This document shows, one piece after another, positions 23,424-32,475 of a stretch of 64,000 bases of DNA. The DNA is from Comamonas koreensis. GTDB lineage: Bacteria > Pseudomonadota > Gammaproteobacteria > Burkholderiales > Burkholderiaceae_C. Position numbers and translations under genes: made by a program. The notes below the pieces were generated by a model. The model made no database searches and was not told where the DNA came from. It saw only the letters and a list, made by a program, of their open reading frames with translations. Within the stretch, counting starts at the first letter, position 1. Each line of letters opens with the position of its first letter. Location of the stretch: the NCBI RefSeq assembly GCF_014076495.1, contig NZ_CP043575.1, forward strand, positions 2,728,001 to 2,792,000. The letters run 5' to 3'.

Positions 23424-23791
23424 CCCACGCAACAGGCCGCCCACTGGGGCAGCGCTTCCGCGAAGTGCTGGATATCGTCGGCAAGCTCGGTTCCTGCACC
23501 TGCTCGGAGATCACCGCGCGCATGACGGGAGAGATCGAGCCGCGCCACACATGGACCTACTGCACCCGGGCCGTGAGCTTGGGCCTCATGAGCGTCGATC
23601 GCAGCAAAAGGCCCGTCAAATACCAGCTGGCCGACGGCAGCCAGACCATGCTGGAGGCCATGGCCAGCACTGCCAAACCCGTCAAAGCGGAGCCGTCGGC
23701 ACCCTTGAGCGCGGCAGAAACGGTGGCGCTGGCCCTGCGCACGCAGCCCAACTGCGTGTTTGCACTGGCACGGGGAGGGTGCGGAGCATGA
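23420..23791 (+). CDS. Phage protein with winged-helix-like start (123 aa)
   Basis: ATG at 23420 overlaps the DUF1367 stop. QRFREVLDIVGKLGSCTCSE then ITARMTGEIEPRHTWTYCTRA and GLMSVDRSKRPVKYQL follow a helix-turn-helix plus wing order typical of small phage regulators. The end has Cys-Val-Phe and Gly-rich residues. Role unknown. Confidence 0.6.
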   Translation: MTHATGRPLGQRFREVLDIVGKLGSCTCSEITARMTGEIEPRHTWTYCTRAVSLGLMSVDRSKRPVKYQLADGSQTMLEAMASTAKPVKAEPSAPLSAAETVALALRTQPNCVFALARGGCGA

Positions 23792-24273
23792 AAACCATCT
23801 TAACGTTTCACCCAAACTTGCGGCGCTACCTAGAAGTGCTTATGAGCGATCCCAATCCACAAGGGCAAGCATTTCTGACTCTAGCCATGCTAAACAACGC
23901 ATCAATCCGATACAGGGACGGTCTTCTGGATGCCAACCCTGGATGTGCAGGGATGCCACTAGGCAGCTTCTCAGCGCCGTTCCAGTGGGATCTTGCTGCA
24001 CCACGGAAGGAGGCCGATACGAGCACCAAGAAACCAAGGGTGCGTCTGATGGCAGGCGGAAACGAGCAGCCTCTGAAAATTTGGGTATGCGTGGGGTCAG
24101 AAGGGGATGAACTTACAGGGTGGGGCGTATCCCCTCTGGGGGCATACCTAGACTGGGAAAGACTGAATCCTCGAATCCCCTACTGGCAAGTGCTTAAAGA
24201 AAGGTTGAGCAGCGGGATTCCGGTCTCGCTACCAAGCCCATCTGAGCTATTGAGGCGCATCACGTTGCCATAA
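23788..24273 (+). CDS. Phage protein of unknown function (161 aa)
   Basis: ATG at 23788 in an ATGA overlap. MKTILTFHPNLRRYLEVLMS, KIWVCVGSEGDELTGWGVSP. Third positions are less GC-rich than in its neighbours, hinting at a later arrival. No family recognised. Confidence 0.55.
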   Translation: MKTILTFHPNLRRYLEVLMSDPNPQGQAFLTLAMLNNASIRYRDGLLDANPGCAGMPLGSFSAPFQWDLAAPRKEADTSTKKPRVRLMAGGNEQPLKIWVCVGSEGDELTGWGVSPLGAYLDWERLNPRIPYWQVLKERLSSGIPVSLPSPSELLRRITLP

Positions 24274-24298
24274 AAAGGAAAGCCACCCGAAGGTGGCG

Positions 24299-24340
24299 TT
24301 TCCCGGTCTGAGACCTGAGCAAACTCAGTTTACCGGGAAA
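24299..24340 (+). promoter_or_regulatory. Hairpin that would mask the next gene's ribosome site
   Basis: TTTCCCGGT (24299-24307) pairs with ACCGGGAAA (24332-24340), extended by CTGAG (24308-24312) with CTCAG (24324-24328). The 3' arm contains the GGGAA that serves the ATG at 24346. A GCCACC/GGTGGC stem lies just before it (24281-24296). Confidence 0.6.
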
Positions 24341-24345
24341 TGATG

Positions 24346-24861
24346 ATGAATACTACCGTTAGCACCAACTCCACAGGACAGATTATCTGGGACTGCATTG
24401 TCTCGCTGCGCGAAGCTGGTCAGGCGATCAGTCGTCAGCGGTTGATGGAGCTCACAGACTTCCCCTACACCAAGGTCGACGACCACGTCAGCCGCTGGAT
24501 CGAAGAAGGGCGCATGCGGCGCCTGGTCGATGGCGTCTATGAAGTGGTGGACCCGTTGCCCGAGCCCCGGGCCATCTCCGTGACCGACCTGCACAACAGC
24601 ATGGTGCTGATCGAGGTGGGGGATCAGGAACTGCGCCTCTTCACCCCAGAGGCGCGGGCCCTGGCCCGCCAGTTGGGGGGCTTCGCCTTGCAGTATGCCC
24701 AGCTGCAGACGCAGAACGATGTTGCCGCGCTGCTCGTGGAAGCCACGGTGCGCAACCGGGCATTGGCAGATCGGATCAGCGACATGGAACGATCTAACCT
24801 GGCGATGGCCCGGCAGCTCAAGGAGCTGGGGAGTTCAGCACAAATGCAACTGGTGCCATAG
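24346..24861 (+). CDS. Phage protein, winged-helix N-terminus (171 aa)
   Basis: Three in-frame ATG codons stand in a row (24340, 24343, 24346); the last is spaced best from GGGAA. QIIWDCIVSLREAGQAISRQ, VDDHVSRWIEEGRMRRLVDG look like a winged helix; the end is a coiled coil (ALADRISDMERSNLAMARQL). Last gene before terminase on this strand, a place where late regulators can sit. No known family. Confidence 0.6.
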   Translation: MNTTVSTNSTGQIIWDCIVSLREAGQAISRQRLMELTDFPYTKVDDHVSRWIEEGRMRRLVDGVYEVVDPLPEPRAISVTDLHNSMVLIEVGDQELRLFTPEARALARQLGGFALQYAQLQTQNDVAALLVEATVRNRALADRISDMERSNLAMARQLKELGSSAQMQLVP

Positions 24862-24866
24862 AAGAT

Positions 24867-25283
24867 TTATCGGTCAGTAAGAATTGGAGCGTCTTCTGCA
24901 AGGATCTCGCAGATTTTCTGCTGGACGTCTAGATCAGTGATTGGCACATTGACCACCTCAAAACGATTGGTCGTCAAAATGCGTGCGCCAGGAAATCTGG
25001 TCCTTGAGGAAACAGGCGTCTCAACCCAGACTTGCACTGAATCGGGAACACCGTCAACGCCTCTGATTTTCACCTCAAGCCTGCCGTCGCAATGATCACC
25101 TTTCCCAACAATATCAATGTGAAACTTTGGGCAATCACCGCCGTAGTAAGAGAGTGTCCGATCTGCATCGAAATTCCCCCCAACGGCCTCGCCGTCAAAA
25201 CTGCTTGGCTCGGCGGCAAGAAACTGGGTGCGCGATGCCATCGGCTGAAATTCATTCCGTTGTTGGTTAAGGCCTTCTGCCAT
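24867..25283 (-). CDS. Moron-like gene of unknown function (138 aa)
   Basis: Read against its surroundings, with GGGAGGG before the ATG at 25283 and its own -10. The protein is soluble and probably beta-rich: FDADRTLSYYGGDCPKFHID, RLEVKIRGVDGVPDSVQVWV. Its GC content is below that of the flanking genes. Independent promoter, reversed orientation and position between early and late blocks fit a gene expressed in the lysogen. Ends 5 bp from the converging gene. Confidence 0.65.
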   Translation of the reverse strand: MAEGLNQQRNEFQPMASRTQFLAAEPSSFDGEAVGGNFDADRTLSYYGGDCPKFHIDIVGKGDHCDGRLEVKIRGVDGVPDSVQVWVETPVSSRTRFPGARILTTNRFEVVNVPITDLDVQQKICEILAEDAPILTDR

Positions 25284-25306
25284 ATACCCTCCCGTTAAAA
25301 GATTTC

Positions 25307-25315
25307 ATTATCTCA
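25307..25315 (-). promoter_or_regulatory. Extended -10 promoter for the moron-like gene
   Basis: Leftward TGAGATAAT: GATAAT with TG one base before it, the extended form that needs no strong -35. It lies 24 bp from the start codon. Confidence 0.5.
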
Positions 25316-25367
25316 ATCACCCGCCTCGGGTTGGATTAATAAGCCCCATTTGCTGATGATGGGGGTA

Positions 25368-26123
25368 ATGAGCAAGAATTCATCACATTCTGTAGCATCG
25401 CCCGGTAGGGACGCTGTCCAAGCTGCAACACGCCAGGCTGTGGACTGGGAGCGCATCGAGCTGGACTACCGGGCGGGCATCAAGACGCTACGCCAGATCG
25501 CAGAAGAACACGGCATAACCCATGGGGCCATCAACAAGCGTGCAAAGCGTGATGGCTGGGAGCGCGACCTCACCCAGAAGATCCACGCGAAGGCGGAAGC
25601 GCTGGTATCCAAAGCGGCGGTATCCAGCGAGGTATCCAAAGAGGCTCGGGCGGCTGAGAAGCTGGTGATCGACGGCAATGCACAGGCGGTGGCCGATGTG
25701 CGCCTGGGTCAGCGCCGCGACATTCAGCGGGCCCGCAGCCTGTGCCTGACCCTGCTGGAGGAGCTTGAGCTCCAGACCACGCGGCCAGAACTCTTCGAGG
25801 AAATCGAGCAGGCGCTGGTCGAGCGCCCGGCCGGCGAACAGCTGAGCAGCGCGGCACGGTCCAAGCTTCTGGATGGAATGAACCGGGCAATGAGCCTGGC
25901 TGGCCGCACCAGCACCATGCGCTCTCTGGCTGAATCCCTGCGCCTGCTGGTTGGACTCGAGCGTCAGGCCTGGGGCATCAAAGATGATGCCGAGGGCGGC
26001 GACATGCCGGGCCAGTTGGGTGGGCGCGAGCTGACCGATGCAGAGCGGGCTGTGCGCATGGCCAGGATGTTGGCTGCCAACCCCGGCGCCTTGGCTGCCA
26101 TCACTGGAGGTGCAGCCGCATGA
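25368..26123 (+). CDS. terS: Terminase small subunit
   Basis: 251 residues from the ATG at 25368 (GGGGG upstream). WERIELDYRAGIKTLRQIAE with HGITHGAINKRAKRDGWER is the HTH DNA-recognition domain of small terminases; a helical oligomerisation region and a C-terminal tail follow. It selects phage DNA for packaging. Overlaps terL by 4 bp. Confidence 0.85.
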   Translation: MSKNSSHSVASPGRDAVQAATRQAVDWERIELDYRAGIKTLRQIAEEHGITHGAINKRAKRDGWERDLTQKIHAKAEALVSKAAVSSEVSKEARAAEKLVIDGNAQAVADVRLGQRRDIQRARSLCLTLLEELELQTTRPELFEEIEQALVERPAGEQLSSAARSKLLDGMNRAMSLAGRTSTMRSLAESLRLLVGLERQAWGIKDDAEGGDMPGQLGGRELTDAERAVRMARMLAANPGALAAITGGAAA

Positions 26124-27688
26124 GCAAGGCTCCATCCACTGCTGAAATGTTGGAGATGGTGAAGGCCATGCCTGCCGACCTTAAGCGGGAGCTGGACAAG
26201 CTGTTGCTGGCCGACGGTGCACCGATCTGGGTGCCGCAGGATGGCCCACAGCTGAGCGCCTACAACTCGCCAGCGGACATCGTCTTCTACGGTGGCTCGG
26301 CCGGCGGCGGAAAGACCGATCTGCTGCTGGGCCTGTCGCTTACCTCCCAAGAACACAGCATCATCTTCCGGCGCGAAGCTGTGCAGCTGGTGGGTATCGA
26401 AGAGCGCATGGCCAAGATCATCGGCACGCGCAAGGGCTACAACAGCCAAGACGGTGTCTGGCGTCTGCCTGGCAAGCGGATCCTGGAGCTGGGCAGCGTG
26501 AAGGACGCAGGCGATTGGATCAAGTACCAGGGCCGTCCGCACGACGCCAAGCTGTTCGACGAGATCTGCCACTTCACAGAAATGCAGTTCCGCACGCTGA
26601 TCGGCTGGTTGCGCACGGACAACCCCAAGGTGCGCCAGCGCGTGGTTTGCGCGGGGAATCCCCCCACCGAGCCGGAAGGCGAGTGGGTGAAGCGCTTTTG
26701 GGCGCCATGGCTGGACCCCAACCACGGCAACCCTGCAAAGCCGGGAGAGCTGCGCTGGTATTTCACCAACGAAAAGGGCGAGGACCAGGAAGCCGACGGG
26801 CCTGAGCCAGTGATGATGGGGGGCGAACTGGTCAAACCCCAAAGCCGCACGTTCATCCCGTCGAGCGTGGATGACAACCTATTCCTGGCAGCCACTGGCT
26901 ACAAGGCCAAGCTGCAGGCGCTGCCCGAGCCCCTGCGCTCCCAGATGCTGCGCGGGGATTTCAACGCCGGCGCGGCTGACCCTGCCTGGCAGCTGATCCC
27001 GACCGAATGGGTGAAGGCAGCGCAGGCCCGCTGGAAGCCCAGGGATGCCAAGGGCCAAATGACCGCTCTCGGCTTCGACCCCGCGCGCGGCGGCATCGAC
27101 AAATCCAGCGCTGCCCCGCGCTATGGCAACTGGTTCGATCACCTGGTGACTGTGCCGGGCATCGTGACCAATGACGGCCCCAAGGCAGCAGGCTTCGTGG
27201 TGCCCCTGGTGCGCAACGGCGCGTGTATCTGCGTGGACGGTATTGGCATTGGCTCAAGCGCGCTGGACTTCCTGGTGGGGCTCAATCTGCTGGTGCTGTC
27301 CGTTGTTGGCTCCAACTCGAGCGAGCTCATGGACAAGGCCGGCCAGCTGCGCTTTCGCAACAAGCGCGCTGAAATGTACTGGCGCATGCGTGAAGCCTTG
27401 GACCCTCTGAACCCAGATCCCGTGTCCCTTCCGCCTGACCCAGAGCTTGCCGCCGACCTGTGCGCCGTTCGCTACAAGGTGGTGACCATGGGACAGAAGG
27501 CCGCCATTCAGGTGCGCAGCAAGGATGAGATCCGCGAGGCGCTGGGCCGCAGCCCGGACAAGGGCGACTGCGTGGCCATGACCTTTGTCTCCAACATCCC
27601 CACCCCCAAGCAGGCGAAGAAGGAACGGTCCTGGCGTGATCGCCTGGGCATCAGCCAGCGCAAACGAGGATCGGCTCAGGCCGCATGA
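26120..27688 (+). CDS. terL: Terminase large subunit
   Basis: 522 residues. ATPase: VFYGGSAGGGKTDLLLGLSL (Walker A), AKLFDEICHFTEMQ (Walker B, DE), RQRVVCAGNPPT (coupling motif). Nuclease: LGFDPARGGIDKSSAAPRY and a late Asp in SPDKGDCVAMTF. It drives DNA into the procapsid and cuts it. Family close to Terminase_6 of P22/N4-like podophages. Confidence 0.95.
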   Translation: MSKAPSTAEMLEMVKAMPADLKRELDKLLLADGAPIWVPQDGPQLSAYNSPADIVFYGGSAGGGKTDLLLGLSLTSQEHSIIFRREAVQLVGIEERMAKIIGTRKGYNSQDGVWRLPGKRILELGSVKDAGDWIKYQGRPHDAKLFDEICHFTEMQFRTLIGWLRTDNPKVRQRVVCAGNPPTEPEGEWVKRFWAPWLDPNHGNPAKPGELRWYFTNEKGEDQEADGPEPVMMGGELVKPQSRTFIPSSVDDNLFLAATGYKAKLQALPEPLRSQMLRGDFNAGAADPAWQLIPTEWVKAAQARWKPRDAKGQMTALGFDPARGGIDKSSAAPRYGNWFDHLVTVPGIVTNDGPKAAGFVVPLVRNGACICVDGIGIGSSALDFLVGLNLLVLSVVGSNSSELMDKAGQLRFRNKRAEMYWRMREALDPLNPDPVSLPPDPELAADLCAVRYKVVTMGQKAAIQVRSKDEIREALGRSPDKGDCVAMTFVSNIPTPKQAKKERSWRDRLGISQRKRGSAQAA

Positions 27689-29841
27689 ACACCATGGCAC
27701 AAGACAACGACAAGGCGCGAGAGAACTGGGCCCGCTACCTCTACGGCAAGGACCGTGGCCACACCCAATTCATGGAACATGCCAACCGATGCGAGGGCAT
27801 GTACCTGGGCGGCGGTGAGCAGTGGAGCGCGGTGGATCGTGCTGTGCTGCAGGAGCAGGGCCGGCCATGCTACGAGTTCAACGAGGTGCAGCCCTCGATC
27901 AATTCAGCCGTGGGCTACCAAATCCACAACCGCATGGACATCGTCTACAAGCCGCGCGGCGGCCAGGCCGACCTTGATAAGGCCACGATCCTGACCAAGC
28001 TGGTCAAGCAGGTGACGGATTCGACCAACCTGCATTGGATGGAGACGCAGGTATTCAGCGACGGCCTGATCGCGCAGCGTGGCTACTTCGACCTTCGCAT
28101 GGATTTTGAGAGCAACATCCTGGGTGAGGTGACCATTGATACCCTGGATCCGCTGGACGTGATCCCGGACCCGGATGCCAAGAGCTACGACCCAGACGAC
28201 TGGGGCGATGTGCTGGTGACGCGCTGGCTGACGCTAGATGAGATTGAGCAGCGCTACGGTAAGGCCGCTCGGACCGAGGCGGAGTCGAGCAACGACGAGG
28301 GGCCGGACTTCGGTGACTTCGATGACGAGGCCGAGCGCAGCAAGTTCGGCATGTTCAGCCAGGCCAGCCTCTACGATGCCTACCGCACTGACGAGCAGGG
28401 CTTCAAGCGCTACCGCGTGATCGAGCGGCAGCAGTTTGTCTATGAGCTCACCCCGTGCCTGGTGCACCCCACCACTGGCGATGTGCTGGTCGAGTCCACC
28501 ATGGCGGACGATTCGAAAGCAGATGCTCTGGCCAAGGGGGCGGTGCGCGCAAAGCGCATGCGCAAGCGTATTCGTTGGATCGTGAGCACTTGGTGCCGTT
28601 CGCTGCATGAGGACTACAGTCCTTATGACCACTTCACGATCGTCCCGTACTTCGCTTATTTCCGACGCGGCAAAACGCGCGGCATGGTTGATAGCGCCAT
28701 TGGCCCGCAAGAAGTCTTGAACAAAGCGGTGAGCCAGTTCATCCATATCCTCAACAGCTCAGCCAATGGCGGCTGGATGGTGGAGCAAGATTCGCTGTCC
28801 AACATGGACACCGAGGAACTGGAGAATGTCGGCGCGCAAACGGGCCTGGTCATCGAGTACAAGAAGGAAAGCAAACCACCCACGAAGATTGGCCCCAACC
28901 AGGTGCCTACCGGCATCGATCGCATCATCGACCGTGCAGACAAGGCGCTCAAGGACGTGACCGTGCCCGACGCGATGCGCGGCAGCCAAGGGCCTGAGAT
29001 ATCAGGTATCGCCATCCAGTCCAAGCAGTTTGCCAGCCAGCAGCAACTGGCGGTGCCACTCGACAACCTGGCCTACACCCGGCACCTCTTGGCCACGCGG
29101 ATCACCAAGCTGATCCAGCGCTACTACGACAGCTACCGCATCTTCCGCATCACGGAAATGGATCCACTGAGCGGCAAGCCGACTGACGAAGTGTTGGAGA
29201 TCAACAAGTTTGACCCTGCGACTGGTGACTACATCAACGACGTGACCGTGGGCACCTATGACGTGGTGATTTCGGAGCAGCCAATGCAGGTGACCTTCGA
29301 AAACAGCCAGTTCCAGCAGGTGATGGAAATGCGCAATGCTGGCGTGCGCTTGCCCGATGCCACGGTCATCCGATACTCCAACCTGGCCGATAAGGCCGAG
29401 ATTCTCGAAGCCATGCAGTCAAGCCCGGCGCCTGTCGATCCGACGCTGCAGGCCAAGGCCGATCTCATGGCCGCGCAGGCGATCAAGGCCAAGGCAGACG
29501 CCCGCCTGTCCGACAACAGGGCTATCGGCACGAACGTCGAGACGCAATACAGCGCAGTTCAGACGGCGCAGATCATCGAGATGACACCGGGCACCGCCAC
29601 GACGGCCGACGGCCTGCTGGGCTCCGCTGGCTATGTGGACCATGACGCGGCGCCGATTGTGCCTGCTGCATCTGGAATTCCGGTCGCCGCAGACCCTGCG
29701 CCTGGCGGCGCGGCCGAAATGGCTGAGCCGGTGCTGCCACCAGGTGCTGCGCAAAACACAAACCCTGTGCTTCCAGCCAATCCCGGCGTCGGCTTGATGG
29801 CCGGCATCAAAACCCCTGGGCCAGACGGCCTGCAACCTTAA
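27685..29841 (+). CDS. Portal protein, P22 type
   Basis: 718 residues, the long portal class. RPCYEFNEVQPSINSAVGYQ, VTIDTLDPLDVIPDPDAKSY, RGMVDSAIGPQEVLNKAVSQ and GIAIQSKQFASQQQLAVPLD agree with the P22-type portal fold; a C-terminal helical barrel region (LQAKADLMAAQAIKAKADAR) and a Pro/Ala tail follow. It forms the dodecameric vertex for packaging and ejection. Overlaps terL by 4 bp. Confidence 0.9.
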   Translation: MNTMAQDNDKARENWARYLYGKDRGHTQFMEHANRCEGMYLGGGEQWSAVDRAVLQEQGRPCYEFNEVQPSINSAVGYQIHNRMDIVYKPRGGQADLDKATILTKLVKQVTDSTNLHWMETQVFSDGLIAQRGYFDLRMDFESNILGEVTIDTLDPLDVIPDPDAKSYDPDDWGDVLVTRWLTLDEIEQRYGKAARTEAESSNDEGPDFGDFDDEAERSKFGMFSQASLYDAYRTDEQGFKRYRVIERQQFVYELTPCLVHPTTGDVLVESTMADDSKADALAKGAVRAKRMRKRIRWIVSTWCRSLHEDYSPYDHFTIVPYFAYFRRGKTRGMVDSAIGPQEVLNKAVSQFIHILNSSANGGWMVEQDSLSNMDTEELENVGAQTGLVIEYKKESKPPTKIGPNQVPTGIDRIIDRADKALKDVTVPDAMRGSQGPEISGIAIQSKQFASQQQLAVPLDNLAYTRHLLATRITKLIQRYYDSYRIFRITEMDPLSGKPTDEVLEINKFDPATGDYINDVTVGTYDVVISEQPMQVTFENSQFQQVMEMRNAGVRLPDATVIRYSNLADKAEILEAMQSSPAPVDPTLQAKADLMAAQAIKAKADARLSDNRAIGTNVETQYSAVQTAQIIEMTPGTATTADGLLGSAGYVDHDAAPIVPAASGIPVAADPAPGGAAEMAEPVLPPGAAQNTNPVLPANPGVGLMAGIKTPGPDGLQP

Positions 29842-29851
29842 AGGAGCCGAA

Positions 29852-30043
29852 ATGGCCAAGAAAGATATTGCCGTTCCAAGTTCTGAGCGCGACTGGCAAG
29901 CCGAAGACGACATGCGCACCCTGGCGCGCGCCGAAGAAATCCGCAAGGACCCGGACCGGCTGAAGGCGGCGCTCGGCAAGGCCAATGAAAAGATGGCTGA
30001 GCTGGGAGCCCTACAGGCGCTCCAGAGCGGCGGCAAGAACTGA
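29852..30043 (+). CDS. Small phage protein between portal and scaffold (63 aa)
   Basis: AGGAG ribosome site. Charged helical sequence, MAKKDIAVPSSERDWQAEDD then RKDPDRLKAALGKANEKMAE. Position is constant in related phages; role unknown. Confidence 0.75.
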   Translation: MAKKDIAVPSSERDWQAEDDMRTLARAEEIRKDPDRLKAALGKANEKMAELGALQALQSGGKN

Positions 30044-30079
30044 GCACCCATTTACATAGACCACTGAGAGGACTGAACC

Positions 30080-31144
30080 ATGAACGTGTTGCTGTTGAAA
30101 CTGATGAAACGCCTGAACGAAGCCGGTGACGATGGCTCTGACGCTGGTGGCACAGGCGCCGCTCCTGCGCCTGCACCTGCTGAAGACCGTGGCGACGTTG
30201 TCGATCCTGAGCTGAACGCCAGCACCCTGGCCAGCCTGGTCGGCCAAGATGCCGGTGGCGAGGGTGCAGAGGCTGGTGAAGCGGGTGGCGAAGGCGGCGA
30301 GGGCGCTGGCGAAGGCCAGGAAGCAGACGGCGCTGGAGAGGGCGGCCAAGGCGGCCGATCCGCTGGCATCCCCCCCGCTCGCTTCAATGAAGTGAACGAG
30401 CGCCGCAAGCAGGCCGAGAAGGACCTGGCCGAAGCTCAGGCAGAGATTGAGCGCTTGCGCCAGGGCGTTGGCCAAGCGCCCAGCCCAGCCCCTGCACCTG
30501 CTGCAGGAGCACCAGCAGCACCAGCAGCTGCGCCGGCAGCACCCTTCGACGAAGATGCTCAGGAGCAGGCATATGTGAGCGCCTTGATCGACGGCGACCA
30601 CAAGCGAGCTGCCGAAATCCGCAAGGGCATCAACGCGCACCTGCGTGATGAAGCCACCAAGGCGGCAATCCAGCGCGCTGACGAGCAGCGCCAGGCTGAA
30701 CACCAGCAGGCCGTGGGCCGGGCTCTGGCGGCAGAGACGGCACTGACTGTCGAGAAGTACCCGTACCTGGACACGCCAGAAGGCGCCGAGGCAGTGGAGC
30801 TGATCGTGGCAGCGCGTGACGCCAAGATCGCCAAGGGCGTGCCTGCTCACGAAGCTCTGCGCGCGGCTGTGGCCGCCATTGCACCCCGGTTCGCTCCTGC
30901 CTCCGCTGCCGCCGCTGCAGCGCCTACCCCGGGTAAGGATTCTGCTTCTGCAGCAGCTCCGGCAGACTCTCGTACATCCGCTGCAATTGCTCGCGGCGCT
31001 GCAGCCTCAGTGGCTCAGCCTCCAGCACTGAATGGCGGCGTAGGTGATCGAGCCAATGCAGGCAGGGTCAACGTGGCGCAGATGACGGACGAGCAGTTCG
31101 AAAACCTGTCACCCGCTGAGATCAAGAAGCTGCGCGGCGACTGA
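30080..31144 (+). CDS. Capsid scaffolding-like protein
   Basis: 354 residues, highly acidic, Ala/Gly/Glu-rich and without Cys or Trp, with a central coiled coil (EVNERRKQAEKDLAEAQAEI) and Pro/Ala linker. The C-terminus is FENLSPAEIKKLRGD, a short basic helix like the capsid-binding end of scaffolds. Placed between portal and capsid as scaffolds are. No sequence match to a named scaffold family is claimed. Confidence 0.7.
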   Translation: MNVLLLKLMKRLNEAGDDGSDAGGTGAAPAPAPAEDRGDVVDPELNASTLASLVGQDAGGEGAEAGEAGGEGGEGAGEGQEADGAGEGGQGGRSAGIPPARFNEVNERRKQAEKDLAEAQAEIERLRQGVGQAPSPAPAPAAGAPAAPAAAPAAPFDEDAQEQAYVSALIDGDHKRAAEIRKGINAHLRDEATKAAIQRADEQRQAEHQQAVGRALAAETALTVEKYPYLDTPEGAEAVELIVAARDAKIAKGVPAHEALRAAVAAIAPRFAPASAAAAAAPTPGKDSASAAAPADSRTSAAIARGAAASVAQPPALNGGVGDRANAGRVNVAQMTDEQFENLSPAEIKKLRGD

Positions 31145-31154
31145 TTGCCAAACC

Positions 31155-31181
31155 CCAGCAGGCACTCACCCGGCCTGCTGG
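31155..31181 (+). promoter_or_regulatory. Hairpin between scaffold and capsid genes
   Basis: CCAGCAGGC/GCCTGCTGG, 9-bp stem with a 9-nt loop and no T run. Likely an mRNA-processing or stabilising element for the capsid cistron rather than a terminator. Confidence 0.5.
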
Positions 31182-31307
31182 TTCAAACAGGGTGCACCTC
31201 GTCTGCTGGCCGACGTAAAAGGCCTGGCCTCTTGGCAGCCCATGCCATGCACTTCGCAATAGGGCGGCGCATGTCCCGAACAAGTAACCACTTATTTGGA
31301 GCATGCA

Positions 31308-32408
31308 ATGCAGACGAATTTCGCAGGGCTGACGCCCGTTCAAAAGCTGGTCTGGTCGCGCGACGTTTGGCGCGCCGCCCGCGACCAGATGTTCCTCAAG
31401 CGCTTCATGGGCACCACCCAGGGCTCGATGGTGCAGGTGATCAAGGAGCTGACCAAGACGGAGAAGGGCGAACAGGCCATTTTCCAGCTGGTCGCCGACC
31501 TGGTCGAAGACGGTGTGATCGGCGACAACGAGCGCGAAGGCAACGAAGAAGCCATGCAGTCGCACAGCCAGATCATCAGCTTGGACCTGATGACCCATGG
31601 TGTGCGCAACAAGGGAAAGCTGTCTGACCAGAAGACGGTCATCAACTTCCGCGAGACCGGCCGCGACAACCTGGCCTACTGGCTGGCTGATCGCTGCGAC
31701 CAGCTGGCATTCCTGACCATGTCGGGCATCAGCTACGCCTACAAGCCCAACGGCGCGCTGCGTGTGGGTTCGCCATTCCCATCGCTGTCCTTCGCCGCCG
31801 ATGTGCGTGCACCGAGCGCCAAGCGCTCCCTGATGTACGACGGCACCAGCCTGCAGGCGTCCAACACTGCGGCCATCACGACGGCGTTCCTGCCTTCGTA
31901 CAAGATGATCGTGGACCTGATCGCCTACGCCAAGGAGCACTATGTGCGCCCTCTGACCGATGGCGGCAAGCAGTACTTTGTGCTGCTGGTGGCCCCCGGC
32001 ACGCTGGCAGCGCTGAAGAAGGACCCCGATTACCAGCGCGCGGTGGTGGCGGTGGCCACGAAGGCGGGCACGGATTCGCCATGGTTCAGTGGCGCGACCG
32101 TGACTGTGGACGGCGCCGTGATCCACGAGCACAACAAGGTCTACAACACCAAGGGTGCAGCAGCTGGCTCCAAGTGGGGCGCCGACGGCAACGTCAACGG
32201 CACCCGCACGCTGCTGTGCGGTGCACAAGCCATGGCCATGTGCGACCTGGGCGCGCCGGACTGGGTTGAAAAGCTCTTCCAGTACGACAGCCAGCAGGGC
32301 ATCAACGTGGACAAGATGATCGGCTTCCTCAAGCCACAGTTCCACTCGATCTACGACGACAGTGTCGAGGACTTCGGCATTGTGGCGGTCGACCACTACC
32401 TGCAGTAA
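31308..32408 (+). CDS. Major capsid protein, N4-gp56 family
   Basis: 366 residues from the ATG at 31308 with GGAG 8 nt upstream; a TTG four codons earlier is less likely. NFAGLTPVQKLVWSRDVWRA, MVQVIKELTKTEKGEQAIFQ, DRCDQLAFLTMSGISYAYKP and YLQ ending match the N4-gp56 HK97-fold capsid family. Forms the icosahedral shell. Follows the scaffold after a 163-bp gap. Confidence 0.9.
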   Translation: MQTNFAGLTPVQKLVWSRDVWRAARDQMFLKRFMGTTQGSMVQVIKELTKTEKGEQAIFQLVADLVEDGVIGDNEREGNEEAMQSHSQIISLDLMTHGVRNKGKLSDQKTVINFRETGRDNLAYWLADRCDQLAFLTMSGISYAYKPNGALRVGSPFPSLSFAADVRAPSAKRSLMYDGTSLQASNTAAITTAFLPSYKMIVDLIAYAKEHYVRPLTDGGKQYFVLLVAPGTLAALKKDPDYQRAVVAVATKAGTDSPWFSGATVTVDGAVIHEHNKVYNTKGAAAGSKWGADGNVNGTRTLLCGAQAMAMCDLGAPDWVEKLFQYDSQQGINVDKMIGFLKPQFHSIYDDSVEDFGIVAVDHYLQ

Positions 32409-32420
32409 GCAGCCTACAGG

Positions 32421-32450
32421 GCAGGGCCAGCGTGCCCTGCCATCCTTTTC
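32421..32450 (+). terminator. Hairpin after the capsid gene
   Basis: GCAGGGC/GCCCTGC with a 6-nt loop, followed by a pyrimidine-rich CCTTTTCCCC. Possibly a partial terminator that sets the capsid excess. Confidence 0.5.
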
Positions 32451-32475
32451 CCCTTGTTGTTGATAGGAGCTGATC

